A DNA stretch of 64,000 bases from Stenotrophomonas maltophilia (lineage in GTDB: Bacteria; Pseudomonadota; Gammaproteobacteria; Xanthomonadales; Xanthomonadaceae). The stretch is from contig NZ_CP154630.1 of the NCBI RefSeq assembly GCF_039555535.1, positions 819,001-883,000 on the forward strand. The letters run 5' to 3'. The translations under genes were made by a program, and so were the position numbers. Under the pieces are notes generated by a model. It was not told the origin of the DNA. It saw nothing but the letters and a program-made list of their open reading frames with translations, and made no database searches. Below are positions 43,064-49,848 of this stretch, piece after piece. Positions within the stretch are counted from its first letter, which is position 1. Every line of letters begins with the position of its first letter.

Positions 43064-44803
43064 ATGTCCCAGGTAACGCAACCGCGTGTGCGTCGAGTGT
43101 GGGTGGTCCTTGGTGCGTCCGTTCTGTCATCGCTGCTGCTGGCCACGCCTGCGCTGGCCGGTGATGTCCAGCTCAGCGGCCTGCAGTCCGCGCCGACGCA
43201 CCAGCGTTTCATCGTGAAGTACCGCGACGGCAGCGCCGCCGTGGCCAACACCACTGCGCTGGCTTCGTCGCTGAAGACGGCCGCCGCTGGCCTTGCCAGC
43301 AGCCAGGGCCGCGCGCTGGGCCTGCAGGAGGTCCGCAAGTTGGCCGTCGGCCCGACCCTGGTCAAGACCGACCGTCCGCTGGACCGGGCCGAATCCGAGC
43401 AGCTGATGCGCAAGCTGGCCGCCGACCCGAACGTGGAATACGTCGAAGTCGACCAGATCATGCGCGCGACGTTGACCCCGAACGACACCCGCTTCAGCGA
43501 GCAGTGGGGCTTCGGTACGTCCAACGCGGGCATCAACATCCGGCCGGCCTGGGACAAGTCGACCGGCACCGGCGTGGTGGTGGCGGTGATCGACACCGGC
43601 ATCACCAACCATCCGGACCTCAACGCCAACATCCTGCCCGGCTACGACTTCATCAGTGACGCCGCGATGGCGCGCGACGGTGGCGGCCGCGACAACAACC
43701 CGAACGATGAAGGCGACTGGTACGGCGCCAACGAGTGTGGCTCGGGCATTCCGGCCTCCAACTCCAGCTGGCACGGCACCCACGTCGCCGGCACCGTGGC
43801 GGCGGTGACCAACAACGCCAGCGGCGTGGCTGGCACCGCGTTCAACGCCAAGGTCGTGCCGGTGCGCGTGCTCGGCAAGTGCGGCGGTTACACCTCCGAC
43901 ATCGCTGACGCGATCGTGTGGGCGTCCGGTGGCACTGTCAGTGGCGTGCCGGCCAATGCCAATCCGGCCGAGGTCATCAACCTTTCGCTGGGGGGGGGCG
44001 GCAGCTGCTCGACCACCTACCAGAATGCGATCAACGGCGCGGTCGGCCGTGGCACCACCGTGGTGGTCGCCGCCGGCAACAGCAACGCCAACGTGTCCAG
44101 CTCGGTGCCGGCCAACTGCCCGAACGTGATCGCGGTGGCGGCAACCACCTCGGCCGGTGCACGTGCCAGCTTCTCCAACTACGGCACCGGCATCGACATC
44201 TCGGCACCGGGCCAGAGCATCCTGTCCACCCTCAACACCGGCACCACCACGCCGGGCAGCGCGACCTACGCGTCGTACAACGGCACCTCGATGGCGGCGC
44301 CGCACGTGGCCGGCGTGGTCGCGCTGATGCAGTCGGTCGCCCCGAGCCCGCTGAGCCCGGCGCAGGTCGAGAGCATCATCAAGAGCACCGCACGTCCGCT
44401 GCCGGGCGCCTGCTCGGGCGGCTGCGGTGCCGGCATCATCGACGCCAATGCCGCAGTGGCTGCCGCGATCAACGGCGGTGGCACCAACCCGGGTGGCAAC
44501 GTGCTGCAGAACAACGTGCCGGTGACTGGCCTGGGGGCCGCAACCGGTGCCGAGCTGAACTACACGGTCGCGGTTCCGGCCGGCAGCACCCAGCTGCGCG
44601 TGGCGATCAGTGGCGGCAGCGGTGATGCCGACCTGTACGTGCGCCAGGGCAGTGCCCCCACCGATACCACCTACACCTGCCGTCCGTACCTGAGCGGCAA
44701 CAGCGAGACCTGCACCATCAACAGCCCTGCCGCCGGCACCTGGTATGTGCGGGTGAAGGCCTACAGCACCTTCTCGGGCCTGACCCTCAACGCCCAGTAC
44801 TGA
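43064..44803 (+). CDS. secreted subtilisin-like serine protease (StmPr type, peptidase S8)
   Basis: An extracellular protease of 579 residues as precursor: signal peptide (VWVVLGASVLSSLLLATPALA), an inhibitor-I9-like propeptide (about 45-135), an S8 catalytic domain with Asp177 (VIDTGI), His237 (WHGTHVAG) and Ser409 (NGTSMAAPH), and a C-terminal PPC domain (about 485-579, DADLYVRQG). This is the architecture of the S. maltophilia StmPr proteases, which leave by the Xps type II system and damage host matrix. From gene order I lean to StmPr2, but paralogues StmPr1 and StmPr3 cannot be excluded. AAAGGGAAA precedes the ATG. Confidence 0.93.
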   Translation: MSQVTQPRVRRVWVVLGASVLSSLLLATPALAGDVQLSGLQSAPTHQRFIVKYRDGSAAVANTTALASSLKTAAAGLASSQGRALGLQEVRKLAVGPTLVKTDRPLDRAESEQLMRKLAADPNVEYVEVDQIMRATLTPNDTRFSEQWGFGTSNAGINIRPAWDKSTGTGVVVAVIDTGITNHPDLNANILPGYDFISDAAMARDGGGRDNNPNDEGDWYGANECGSGIPASNSSWHGTHVAGTVAAVTNNASGVAGTAFNAKVVPVRVLGKCGGYTSDIADAIVWASGGTVSGVPANANPAEVINLSLGGGGSCSTTYQNAINGAVGRGTTVVVAAGNSNANVSSSVPANCPNVIAVAATTSAGARASFSNYGTGIDISAPGQSILSTLNTGTTTPGSATYASYNGTSMAAPHVAGVVALMQSVAPSPLSPAQVESIIKSTARPLPGACSGGCGAGIIDANAAVAAAINGGGTNPGGNVLQNNVPVTGLGAATGAELNYTVAVPAGSTQLRVAISGGSGDADLYVRQGSAPTDTTYTCRPYLSGNSETCTINSPAAGTWYVRVKAYSTFSGLTLNAQY

Positions 44804-44826
44804 GCCCAAGCCCCTCTCCATGGGCA

Positions 44827-44852
44827 CGCCCCGGCTTAGGCCGGGGCGTTTT
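44827..44852 (+). terminator. Rho-independent terminator of the protease gene
   Basis: A 9-bp GC stem (CGCCCCGGC / GCCGGGGCG) with a 4-base loop and TTTTCGTTT after it, 23 bases past the protease stop. Confidence 0.85.
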
Positions 44853-44859
44853 CGTTTCT

Positions 44860-44945
44860 GTAGAGCCGAGCCCATGCTCGGCTGCTCCGGCTGCGGACCA
44901 TTGTGCCGCGCTGGCGCGCGGTTGCCGAGCATGGTTCGACACTAC
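44860..44945. repeat. SMAG-type dimer, diverged right unit
   Basis: GTAGAGCCGAGCCCATGCTCGGCT on the left; on the right GCCGAGCATGGTTCGACACTAC, which has lost pairing at several positions. A GTGCCGACTTTGGTCGGCAC palindrome lacking GTAG lies at about 44966-44985. Confidence 0.78.
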
Positions 44946-44992
44946 AAGGGCAGCGCTTTGGCAGGTGCCGACTTTGGTCGGCACGCCGTTCC

Positions 44993-45478
44993 TCAGACCG
45001 ACTCGAAGCGGTTCGCGGCCACGTTCTTGCGCACGTGCTGCGGGTCGAAAATCCGACCGTTCATGGCGATATAGACGCCGGTCGGCAGCGACTGCACCGC
45101 ACCGATCGCACAGCCGATGTTGAACTCGGCATCCGAACCACGGAAGCGCGCCGGGCTGAGCGCGCCGGTCATCACGATGGTCTTGTCCGGAATCGTGGCC
45201 AGCACCTTGCCGGTCTGCACCATCGAATCGGTGCCGTGGGTCACCAGCACGTGGCGGGTCGGCTGCGCAGCGATGGTGGCGCGGATCAGTTCGCGGTCTT
45301 CATCGTTGATGTGCAGCGAATCCTTGCGCAGGATCGGAATCACGTTGAAGCGGAACGTGACGCCCAGCTCGCGCAGGATCATGCCGATCTGCGGATCGCC
45401 GATCTGGTAGTCCGACTTGTCGTCGAAGTAGATCTTGTCGATCGTGCCACCGGTGGTGACGACCAGGAGCTCTTCCAT
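44993..45478 (-). CDS. asparaginase-like protein, N-terminal domain only
   Basis: A 161-residue protein containing only the N-terminal domain of the asparaginase/glutaminase family: the first threonine motif VVTTGGTIDKIYF and the second VLVTHGTDSM with the catalytic Thr-Asp pair, then IVMTGALSPARFRGSDAEFNIG. Full asparaginases have about 330 residues with a C-terminal domain that completes the active site; that domain is absent here. The frame closes with a normal TGA and no remnant follows, so it looks like a family of short homologues rather than a recent truncation. The start may be 45478, 45481 or 45487. Confidence 0.8.
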   Translation of the reverse strand: MEELLVVTTGGTIDKIYFDDKSDYQIGDPQIGMILRELGVTFRFNVIPILRKDSLHINDEDRELIRATIAAQPTRHVLVTHGTDSMVQTGKVLATIPDKTIVMTGALSPARFRGSDAEFNIGCAIGAVQSLPTGVYIAMNGRIFDPQHVRKNVAANRFESV

Positions 45479-45557
45479 CATGTGCATGCGCGAAACCAGG
45501 ACAGGTGCAGCGGCGCGGGGCCAGGAACGCAGATGATACGGCCCGGCGGGCGCAGCG

Positions 45558-45893
45558 TCAGCGTCGCTTGCCGAAGCGGGCGCGCAGCCCTGGCAGGCTG
45601 GCGCTGAAGATCACCAGCAGTGCCAGCGCGATCTCGATCAACGCCAGCCAGCGCGTTTCCGGGTGGCTCCAGGCGCTCATCACGCCATGGCTGAACCAGC
45701 CCAGCGCCAGCACCGAGGCCCAGAAACCGGCCTTGCGCCAGCCCAGGCGCAGCGCACAGGCCAGCGCCAGCGGCGGCGCGGTGAACACCAGCTGGGTGGC
45801 CAGCCAGTGCTTGTCATTGATGAACCAGCCTGCGAACAGCGCAGCCAGCCCCATCAGGGCCAACAGCAGGACCGTGCGCGGCGGCCGGTTCAT
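45558..45893 (-). CDS. DUF2069 membrane protein
   Basis: A 111-residue protein with four hydrophobic helices (VLLLALMGLAALFAGWF, LATQLVFTAPPLALACAL, AGFWASVLALGWFSHGVM, LIEIALALLVIFSASL), matching DUF2069, a family of small inner-membrane proteins encoded next to wrbA. The ATG overlaps the wrbA stop (ATGA). Function unknown. The conserved WFSHGVMSAW segment with His is characteristic. Confidence 0.85.
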   Translation of the reverse strand: MNRPPRTVLLLALMGLAALFAGWFINDKHWLATQLVFTAPPLALACALRLGWRKAGFWASVLALGWFSHGVMSAWSHPETRWLALIEIALALLVIFSASLPGLRARFGKRR

Positions 45894-46483
45894 CGGGCCA
45901 ACCGCTGCGCGATGTCGGCCACCCGGCGGCCCAGCGCACGGGCCAGCACGGCCTCGTCGTCGGTCGGCTGCGGATCGTCGGCCGCACCGGCGACGTGGCT
46001 GGCGCCATAGGGCGTGCCGCCACTGGTGGTGTGGCTCAGCGCCGGCTCGGTGAACGGAATACCGACGATCACGCAGCCGTGGTGCAGCAGCGGCACCTGC
46101 ATCGACAGCAGGGTCGATTCCTGCCCGCCGTGCATCGAGGCGGTAGAGGTGAACACGCCGGCCGGCTTGCCCGAGAGGGTGCCGTTGACCCATTCGGCGC
46201 CCAGCCCATCCAGGAAGTGCTTCACCGGGGCCGCCATGTTGCCGAAGCGGGTGGGGCTGCCGAGCAGCAGGCCCTGGCACTCGACCAGGTCCTGCACGCT
46301 CACATAGGGGGCGCCATCGTCGGGTACAGGCGGCTGCGCGGTCTGGGTCACCGCGGCCACCGGCGGCACCGTGCGCAGGCGCGCGCTCATGCCCGGCACT
46401 TCGCCGATGCCTCGCGCGATCTGGCGCGCCAGCCGTGCCACCGAACCGCCCCGGCTGTAGTACAGCACCAGAATCTCGCCCAT
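45890..46483 (-). CDS. wrbA: NAD(P)H:quinone oxidoreductase, WrbA family
   Basis: A flavodoxin-like FMN enzyme that reduces quinones by two electrons. The 197-residue protein begins MGEILVLYYSRGGSVARLARQ (FMN phosphate loop) and has LLLGSPTRFGNMAAPVKHFLDGLG, FTSTASMHGGQESTLLSM and TSGGTPYGASHVAG, the standard WrbA motifs. AGGAGAAG lies about 11 bases upstream of this ATG; an upstream in-frame start is not conserved. It heads a two-gene operon with the DUF2069 gene and is divergent from the BrkB-like gene. Confidence 0.93.
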   Translation of the reverse strand: MGEILVLYYSRGGSVARLARQIARGIGEVPGMSARLRTVPPVAAVTQTAQPPVPDDGAPYVSVQDLVECQGLLLGSPTRFGNMAAPVKHFLDGLGAEWVNGTLSGKPAGVFTSTASMHGGQESTLLSMQVPLLHHGCVIVGIPFTEPALSHTTSGGTPYGASHVAGAADDPQPTDDEAVLARALGRRVADIAQRLAR

Positions 46484-46560
46484 CGTGCCCGCTTCTCCTC
46501 GTCGTGTGGCCACCAGTATGGCTATCCTGCCAGCATTCCGCATCGGGTACCCTTCCACCG

Positions 46561-47835
46561 ATGGAACCTTTGGATACGCTCAACCTGTGGATGGAGCGCG
46601 CGCGGGATCGCGCACGGGCCATCAGTTTCGGCCGCTTCCTGTGGCATCGCTTCCTCGACGACCGCCTGTTCCAGGCAGCGGCGGCGCTGGCGTACACCAC
46701 GGTGTTCGCACTGGTGCCGCTGGCCATCGTGGTGTTCGGCGTGCTCTCGGCCTTCCCCGTCTTCGACCGCTGGAGCGACCAGCTCAGCGATTACGTCTTC
46801 TCCAACTTCGTGCCCAATGCCGCGCGCGCGGCCGAGGGCTACCTGCGGCAGTTCTCGGCCAGTGCCGGCCAGCTCACCGCCGCCGGCTTCATCGCGCTGG
46901 TGGTGTCGCTGCTGATCACCCTCAACAGTGTTGAAGAGACCTTCAACCAGATATGGCGGGTCGGCTCGACCCGGCCCAAGCTGACCCGCTTCCTGGTCTA
47001 CTGGACCGTACTGACGCTGGGCGCGATGCTTGCCGCCGCGTCGCTGGCAGTGTCGGCACGGGTGTTCGCGATGCCGCTGTTCGGCACCCAGGAGGGCCGC
47101 TGGCTGGCCGAGCTGGCGCTGCGGCTGGCGCCGATCCTGATCGAGTTCGTGTGCATCACGCTGATGTTCCGGGTGGTGCCGCACCACACGGTGAAGTGGC
47201 GGCACGCGGTGCCCGGCGCGATCCTGGCGGCGGTGATCCTGGAACTGGTGAAATGGGGCATCGGCGCCTACCTGGGCAGCTTCCAGTCCTACCAGAAGCT
47301 CTATGGCACGGTGGCCTTCGTGCCGATCCTGCTGCTGTGGATCTACCTGTGCTGGGTGGCGGTGCTGCTGGGCGCATCGCTGTCCTCGTCGATGGCGGCC
47401 TTCCGCTACCAGCCGGTGGAACTGCGCCTGCCGCAGGGCTACGAGTTCTATGGCCTGCTGCGCCTGCTGGGCCGCTTCCACCATGCCCGAGCCAAGGGCA
47501 AGGGCCTGGCTGACGATGAAATCCTGCGTCTGGAGCCGATGCTGACCGATTCGCTGCTGCAGGACCTGGCCTGCAACCTGCAGGAGATCGGCCTGCTGCG
47601 CCGCGACGAGCGCGGTGAGTGGCTGCTGTCGCGCGACCTGGACCAGGTCAGCCTGGCCGATCTGTACGAATGCACCCAGCTGCGCATCCCGGTGGCCGAG
47701 CAGCATCTGCCGTACCGGGACGACAGCCTGGGTCGCGCCGCACTGGCGGCACTGGACGACCTGCGACTGCCCCTGCGCGAACGCCTCAAGCGCAAGGTCA
47801 GCGATATCTACACCGAATCTGGAGACATGCCATGA
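46561..47835 (+). CDS. YihY/BrkB family inner-membrane protein
   Basis: A 424-residue protein whose first 290 residues form a six-helix YihY/BrkB domain: RFLDDRLFQAAAALAYTTVFALVP, LLITLNSVEETFNQIWRV, and AAVILELVKWGIGAYLG then YQKLYGTVAFVPILLLWIYLCW. A soluble C-terminal domain of about 130 residues follows, a common extension in this family. Formerly called ribonuclease BN by mistake; true function is uncertain, with a transport or envelope role suspected. The stop overlaps the next ATG (ATGA). Confidence 0.88.
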   Translation: MEPLDTLNLWMERARDRARAISFGRFLWHRFLDDRLFQAAAALAYTTVFALVPLAIVVFGVLSAFPVFDRWSDQLSDYVFSNFVPNAARAAEGYLRQFSASAGQLTAAGFIALVVSLLITLNSVEETFNQIWRVGSTRPKLTRFLVYWTVLTLGAMLAAASLAVSARVFAMPLFGTQEGRWLAELALRLAPILIEFVCITLMFRVVPHHTVKWRHAVPGAILAAVILELVKWGIGAYLGSFQSYQKLYGTVAFVPILLLWIYLCWVAVLLGASLSSSMAAFRYQPVELRLPQGYEFYGLLRLLGRFHHARAKGKGLADDEILRLEPMLTDSLLQDLACNLQEIGLLRRDERGEWLLSRDLDQVSLADLYECTQLRIPVAEQHLPYRDDSLGRAALAALDDLRLPLRERLKRKVSDIYTESGDMP

Positions 47836-48404
47836 CCCGCAAGACCCCGTTGCTGCTGCTCCCGCTGGCCCTCCTGCTGGCGCTGGCAGCCTGCAAGCCG
47901 GCGCAGGAGCCGGCCCCGTCCAGCAGCCAGCCGCCGGCACAGGCACCGACGCCGGCCGCACCGGCCCCGGTCGAGGAAACCCCGGCCGAGCGCACCACCG
48001 CCGAGTTCCCGACACTGAAGATGAAGGCGGTGGATGGCAGCGACTACGACCTGGCCGCGCACCGCGGCAAGTGGGTGGTGGTGAACTTCTGGGCGACCTG
48101 GTGCGCGCCGTGCCGCAAGGAGATGCCGGAGCTGTCGGCGCTGCATGCGATGCGCAGCAACATTGAAGTGGTCGGCCTGGCCTACGAGGACATCGAAGCG
48201 CCGGAGATGCAGGCATTCCTGACCAAGCATCCGGTGACCTATCCGATCGTGATCGTCGACCCGTTCGACCCGCCGGCTGATTTCGCCACGCCGCGCGGCC
48301 TGCCGCTGACGCATCTCATCGATCCGCAGGGCAAGCTGGCGCACAGCTTCCTTGGCCCGGTGACTGCCGCCGACATCGAAAAGCAGATCGCTGCTGCCAG
48401 GTAG
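47832..48404 (+). CDS. TlpA/ResA-like thioredoxin-fold lipoprotein
   Basis: A 190-residue protein: a signal peptide with lipobox (LALLLALAA then Cys21), a Pro/Ala-rich linker (about 22-55) and a thioredoxin fold with [15 protein letters not shown] as redox motif and a cis-proline region GLPLTHLID. Such proteins reduce periplasmic disulfides, often in cytochrome c maturation. No ccm genes lie here, so the client is unknown. It is translationally coupled to the upstream BrkB-like gene. Confidence 0.88.
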   Translation: MTRKTPLLLLPLALLLALAACKPAQEPAPSSSQPPAQAPTPAAPAPVEETPAERTTAEFPTLKMKAVDGSDYDLAAHRGKWVVVNFWATWCAPCRKEMPELSALHAMRSNIEVVGLAYEDIEAPEMQAFLTKHPVTYPIVIVDPFDPPADFATPRGLPLTHLIDPQGKLAHSFLGPVTAADIEKQIAAAR

Positions 48405-48441
48405 TGGGTTGGTCGGCAGGGCCTGCGGCCCTGCACCCGCA

Positions 48442-48463
48442 GTAGTGCCGGCCGCTGGCCGGC
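48442..48463 (+). repeat. GTAG-ended palindrome, GCCGGCC stem
   Basis: GTAGTGCCGGCCGCTGGCCGGC. It is preceded at 48415-48436 by a palindrome of GGCAGGGCCTGCGGCCCTGC type, whose reverse complement recurs at about 48987-49013 just before the ppk2 stop. Confidence 0.75.
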
Positions 48464-48512
48464 AACCTCAGGAACAGCAATAGCCGAAGCAGAAGCGGGT
48501 TTCCTGTGGGTA

Positions 48513-48622
48513 GGCGGGGTGGGTCCGGTTGCGGGGGACGCCGTAAACCCATCCTTGGGGGCTTGGCCGCGGCATCCATGCCGCGGACTGATCTGGCCCC
48601 CCGCAACCGGACCCACCCCGCC
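48513..48622. repeat. ~110-bp hairpin repeat, copy D
   Basis: The left arm from 48513 (GGCGGGGTGGGTCCGGTTGC) pairs with the right arm ending 48622 over about 25 bp. The tip has GACGCCGTAAACCCATCC, TTGGGGGCTTGG and GGCATCCATGCC. It is followed by a second small hairpin CGACAGATC-TCCGC-GATCTGTCG (48624-48646). It shares tip sequence with copies A, B and C but has its own stem. Confidence 0.8.
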
Positions 48623-48716
48623 TTCGACAGATCTCCGCGATCTGTCGGAATGCATGGCCTGCTCTTGGTTGGTGTCGACCACGCTGCTGTTGGTGGGTGT
48701 CGACCTTGGTCGACAC

Positions 48717-48806
48717 GTAGATCCACGCCATGCGTGGATGCTCTTCGCCAGATTGTCGAAATATTCGATTTCAATGGAGATTCATCCACGCATGGCGTGG
48801 ATCTAC
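48717..48806. repeat. SMAG-type dimer with ATCCACGC stem, long spacer
   Basis: GTAGATCCACGCCATGCGTGGATG at the left and CATCCACGCATGGCGTGGATCTAC at the right, separated by about 42 AT-richer bases. Just upstream, GTGTCGACCTTGGTCGACAC is another palindrome. Confidence 0.82.
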
Positions 48807-48833
48807 CTCCGTCACCGGAAATCTGTCGGGGAT

Positions 48834-48931
48834 GGGGCGGTGTGGGTTGGCAGGACCGTTGGCGCCATGGATGGCGCCATCGAGCCCCCATGGATGGGTT
48901 TACGGCGCGTCCTGCCAACCCACACCACCCC
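48834..48931. repeat. ~98-bp hairpin repeat, copy B
   Basis: The left arm 48834-48856 (GGGGCGGTGTGGGTTGGC and AGGAC) is complementary to 48909-48931. The tip contains GGCGCCATGGATGGCGCC and AGCCCCCATGGATGGGTTTACGGC, i.e. copy A in reverse orientation. The 615-base gap 48405-49019 is made of this, copy D and GTAG palindromes; no gene is seen in it. Confidence 0.8.
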
Positions 48932-49019
48932 AGCCAACAAGCAAAACTCCCAGAGCCGGCTGTTGCCGTTGCTTGAGGGCTTCTGCAGGTGCAGGGCCGC
49001 AGGCCCTGCCGAACAAAGC

Positions 49020-49802
49020 CTATTCCTCTACCGGGAAATCCTCGATCGGCTTCAGCACGTCGTAGTGCTCGCGATGCAGCTTGCCCTTCAGCTTCGGCAG
49101 CTCCGGCAACGGCGCATCCACGCGCGTATCCGGCAGCCGGTCCAGCAGGTTGCGTACCAGGGTCAGCCGGCCCAGGCGCTGGTCGTTGAAATTCACCAGC
49201 GTCCACGGCGCGCCTTCGCGGTGGGTGGCGCGCAGCATCGCCTCGCGGGCCTCGGTGTAGGCGCTGTACTTGCTGCGCGATTTCAGGTCCACCGGGGACA
49301 GTTTCCAGCCCTTCAGCGGGTCGATATGACGCTCGGCGAAGCGCTTCTCCTGCTGTTCCTGGTCAACGCACAGCCAGTACTTGAACAGCAGGATGCCGTC
49401 GTCCACCAGCAGCTGTTCGAACACCGGCGCCTGGCGCAGGAACTGCTGGTACTCGGTTTCGCTGCAATAGCCCATCACCCGTTCGACGCCGGCACGGTTG
49501 TACCAGCTGCGGTCCATCAGCACGATCTCGCCGGCAGCGGGAAGATGGCTCGCGTAGCGCTGGAAGTACCACTGCGTGGCTTCACGGTCGGTGGGCTTGG
49601 GCAAGGCCACCACCCGGCACTGGCGAGGGTTGAGGTGCTGGCTGATGGCCTGGATCGCGCCGCCCTTGCCCGCCGTGTCGCGGCCTTCGAACAGCACCAG
49701 CAGGCGTTGCCCGCTGTGCTGCACCCAGCGCGCCATCGCGGTCAGTTCCAGCTGCAGTGGCAGCAGCAGTTCGTCGTACTCCTTGCGCTTGAGCTTGGCC
49801 AT
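49020..49802 (-). CDS. ppk2: polyphosphate kinase 2 (PPK2 family)
   Basis: PPK2 enzymes transfer phosphate between polyphosphate and nucleoside mono- or diphosphates. The 260-residue single-domain protein has the Walker A motif FEGRDTAGKGGAI (residues about 38-50), Walker B in IVLMDRSWYNRAGVERVMGY, and lid residues in WKLSPVDLKSRSKY. Single-domain enzymes may use ADP/GDP (class I) or AMP (class II/III); the class is not decided here. The start MAKLKRKEYDEL at 49802 is the first ATG before the domain. It lies 46 bases after the OGT gene stop. Confidence 0.93.
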   Translation of the reverse strand: MAKLKRKEYDELLLPLQLELTAMARWVQHSGQRLLVLFEGRDTAGKGGAIQAISQHLNPRQCRVVALPKPTDREATQWYFQRYASHLPAAGEIVLMDRSWYNRAGVERVMGYCSETEYQQFLRQAPVFEQLLVDDGILLFKYWLCVDQEQQEKRFAERHIDPLKGWKLSPVDLKSRSKYSAYTEAREAMLRATHREGAPWTLVNFNDQRLGRLTLVRNLLDRLPDTRVDAPLPELPKLKGKLHREHYDVLKPIEDFPVEE

Positions 49803-49848
49803 CGTCACACCACGCGGGAAGGAAGCCCGAGCGTAGCGCAGGGCGATG

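Noticed and set aside
44993..45487. Pseudogene remnant of a full-length asparaginase
   Set aside because: The frame is intact and closed, motifs are conserved and no broken C-terminal half is found beyond it, so a short functional homologue is the better reading.
48405..49019. Coding sequence in the tlpA-ppk2 gap (several open frames of 70-200 codons)
   Set aside because: All run across hairpin and GTAG repeats, in both strands, with repeated peptides that simply mirror the palindromes.
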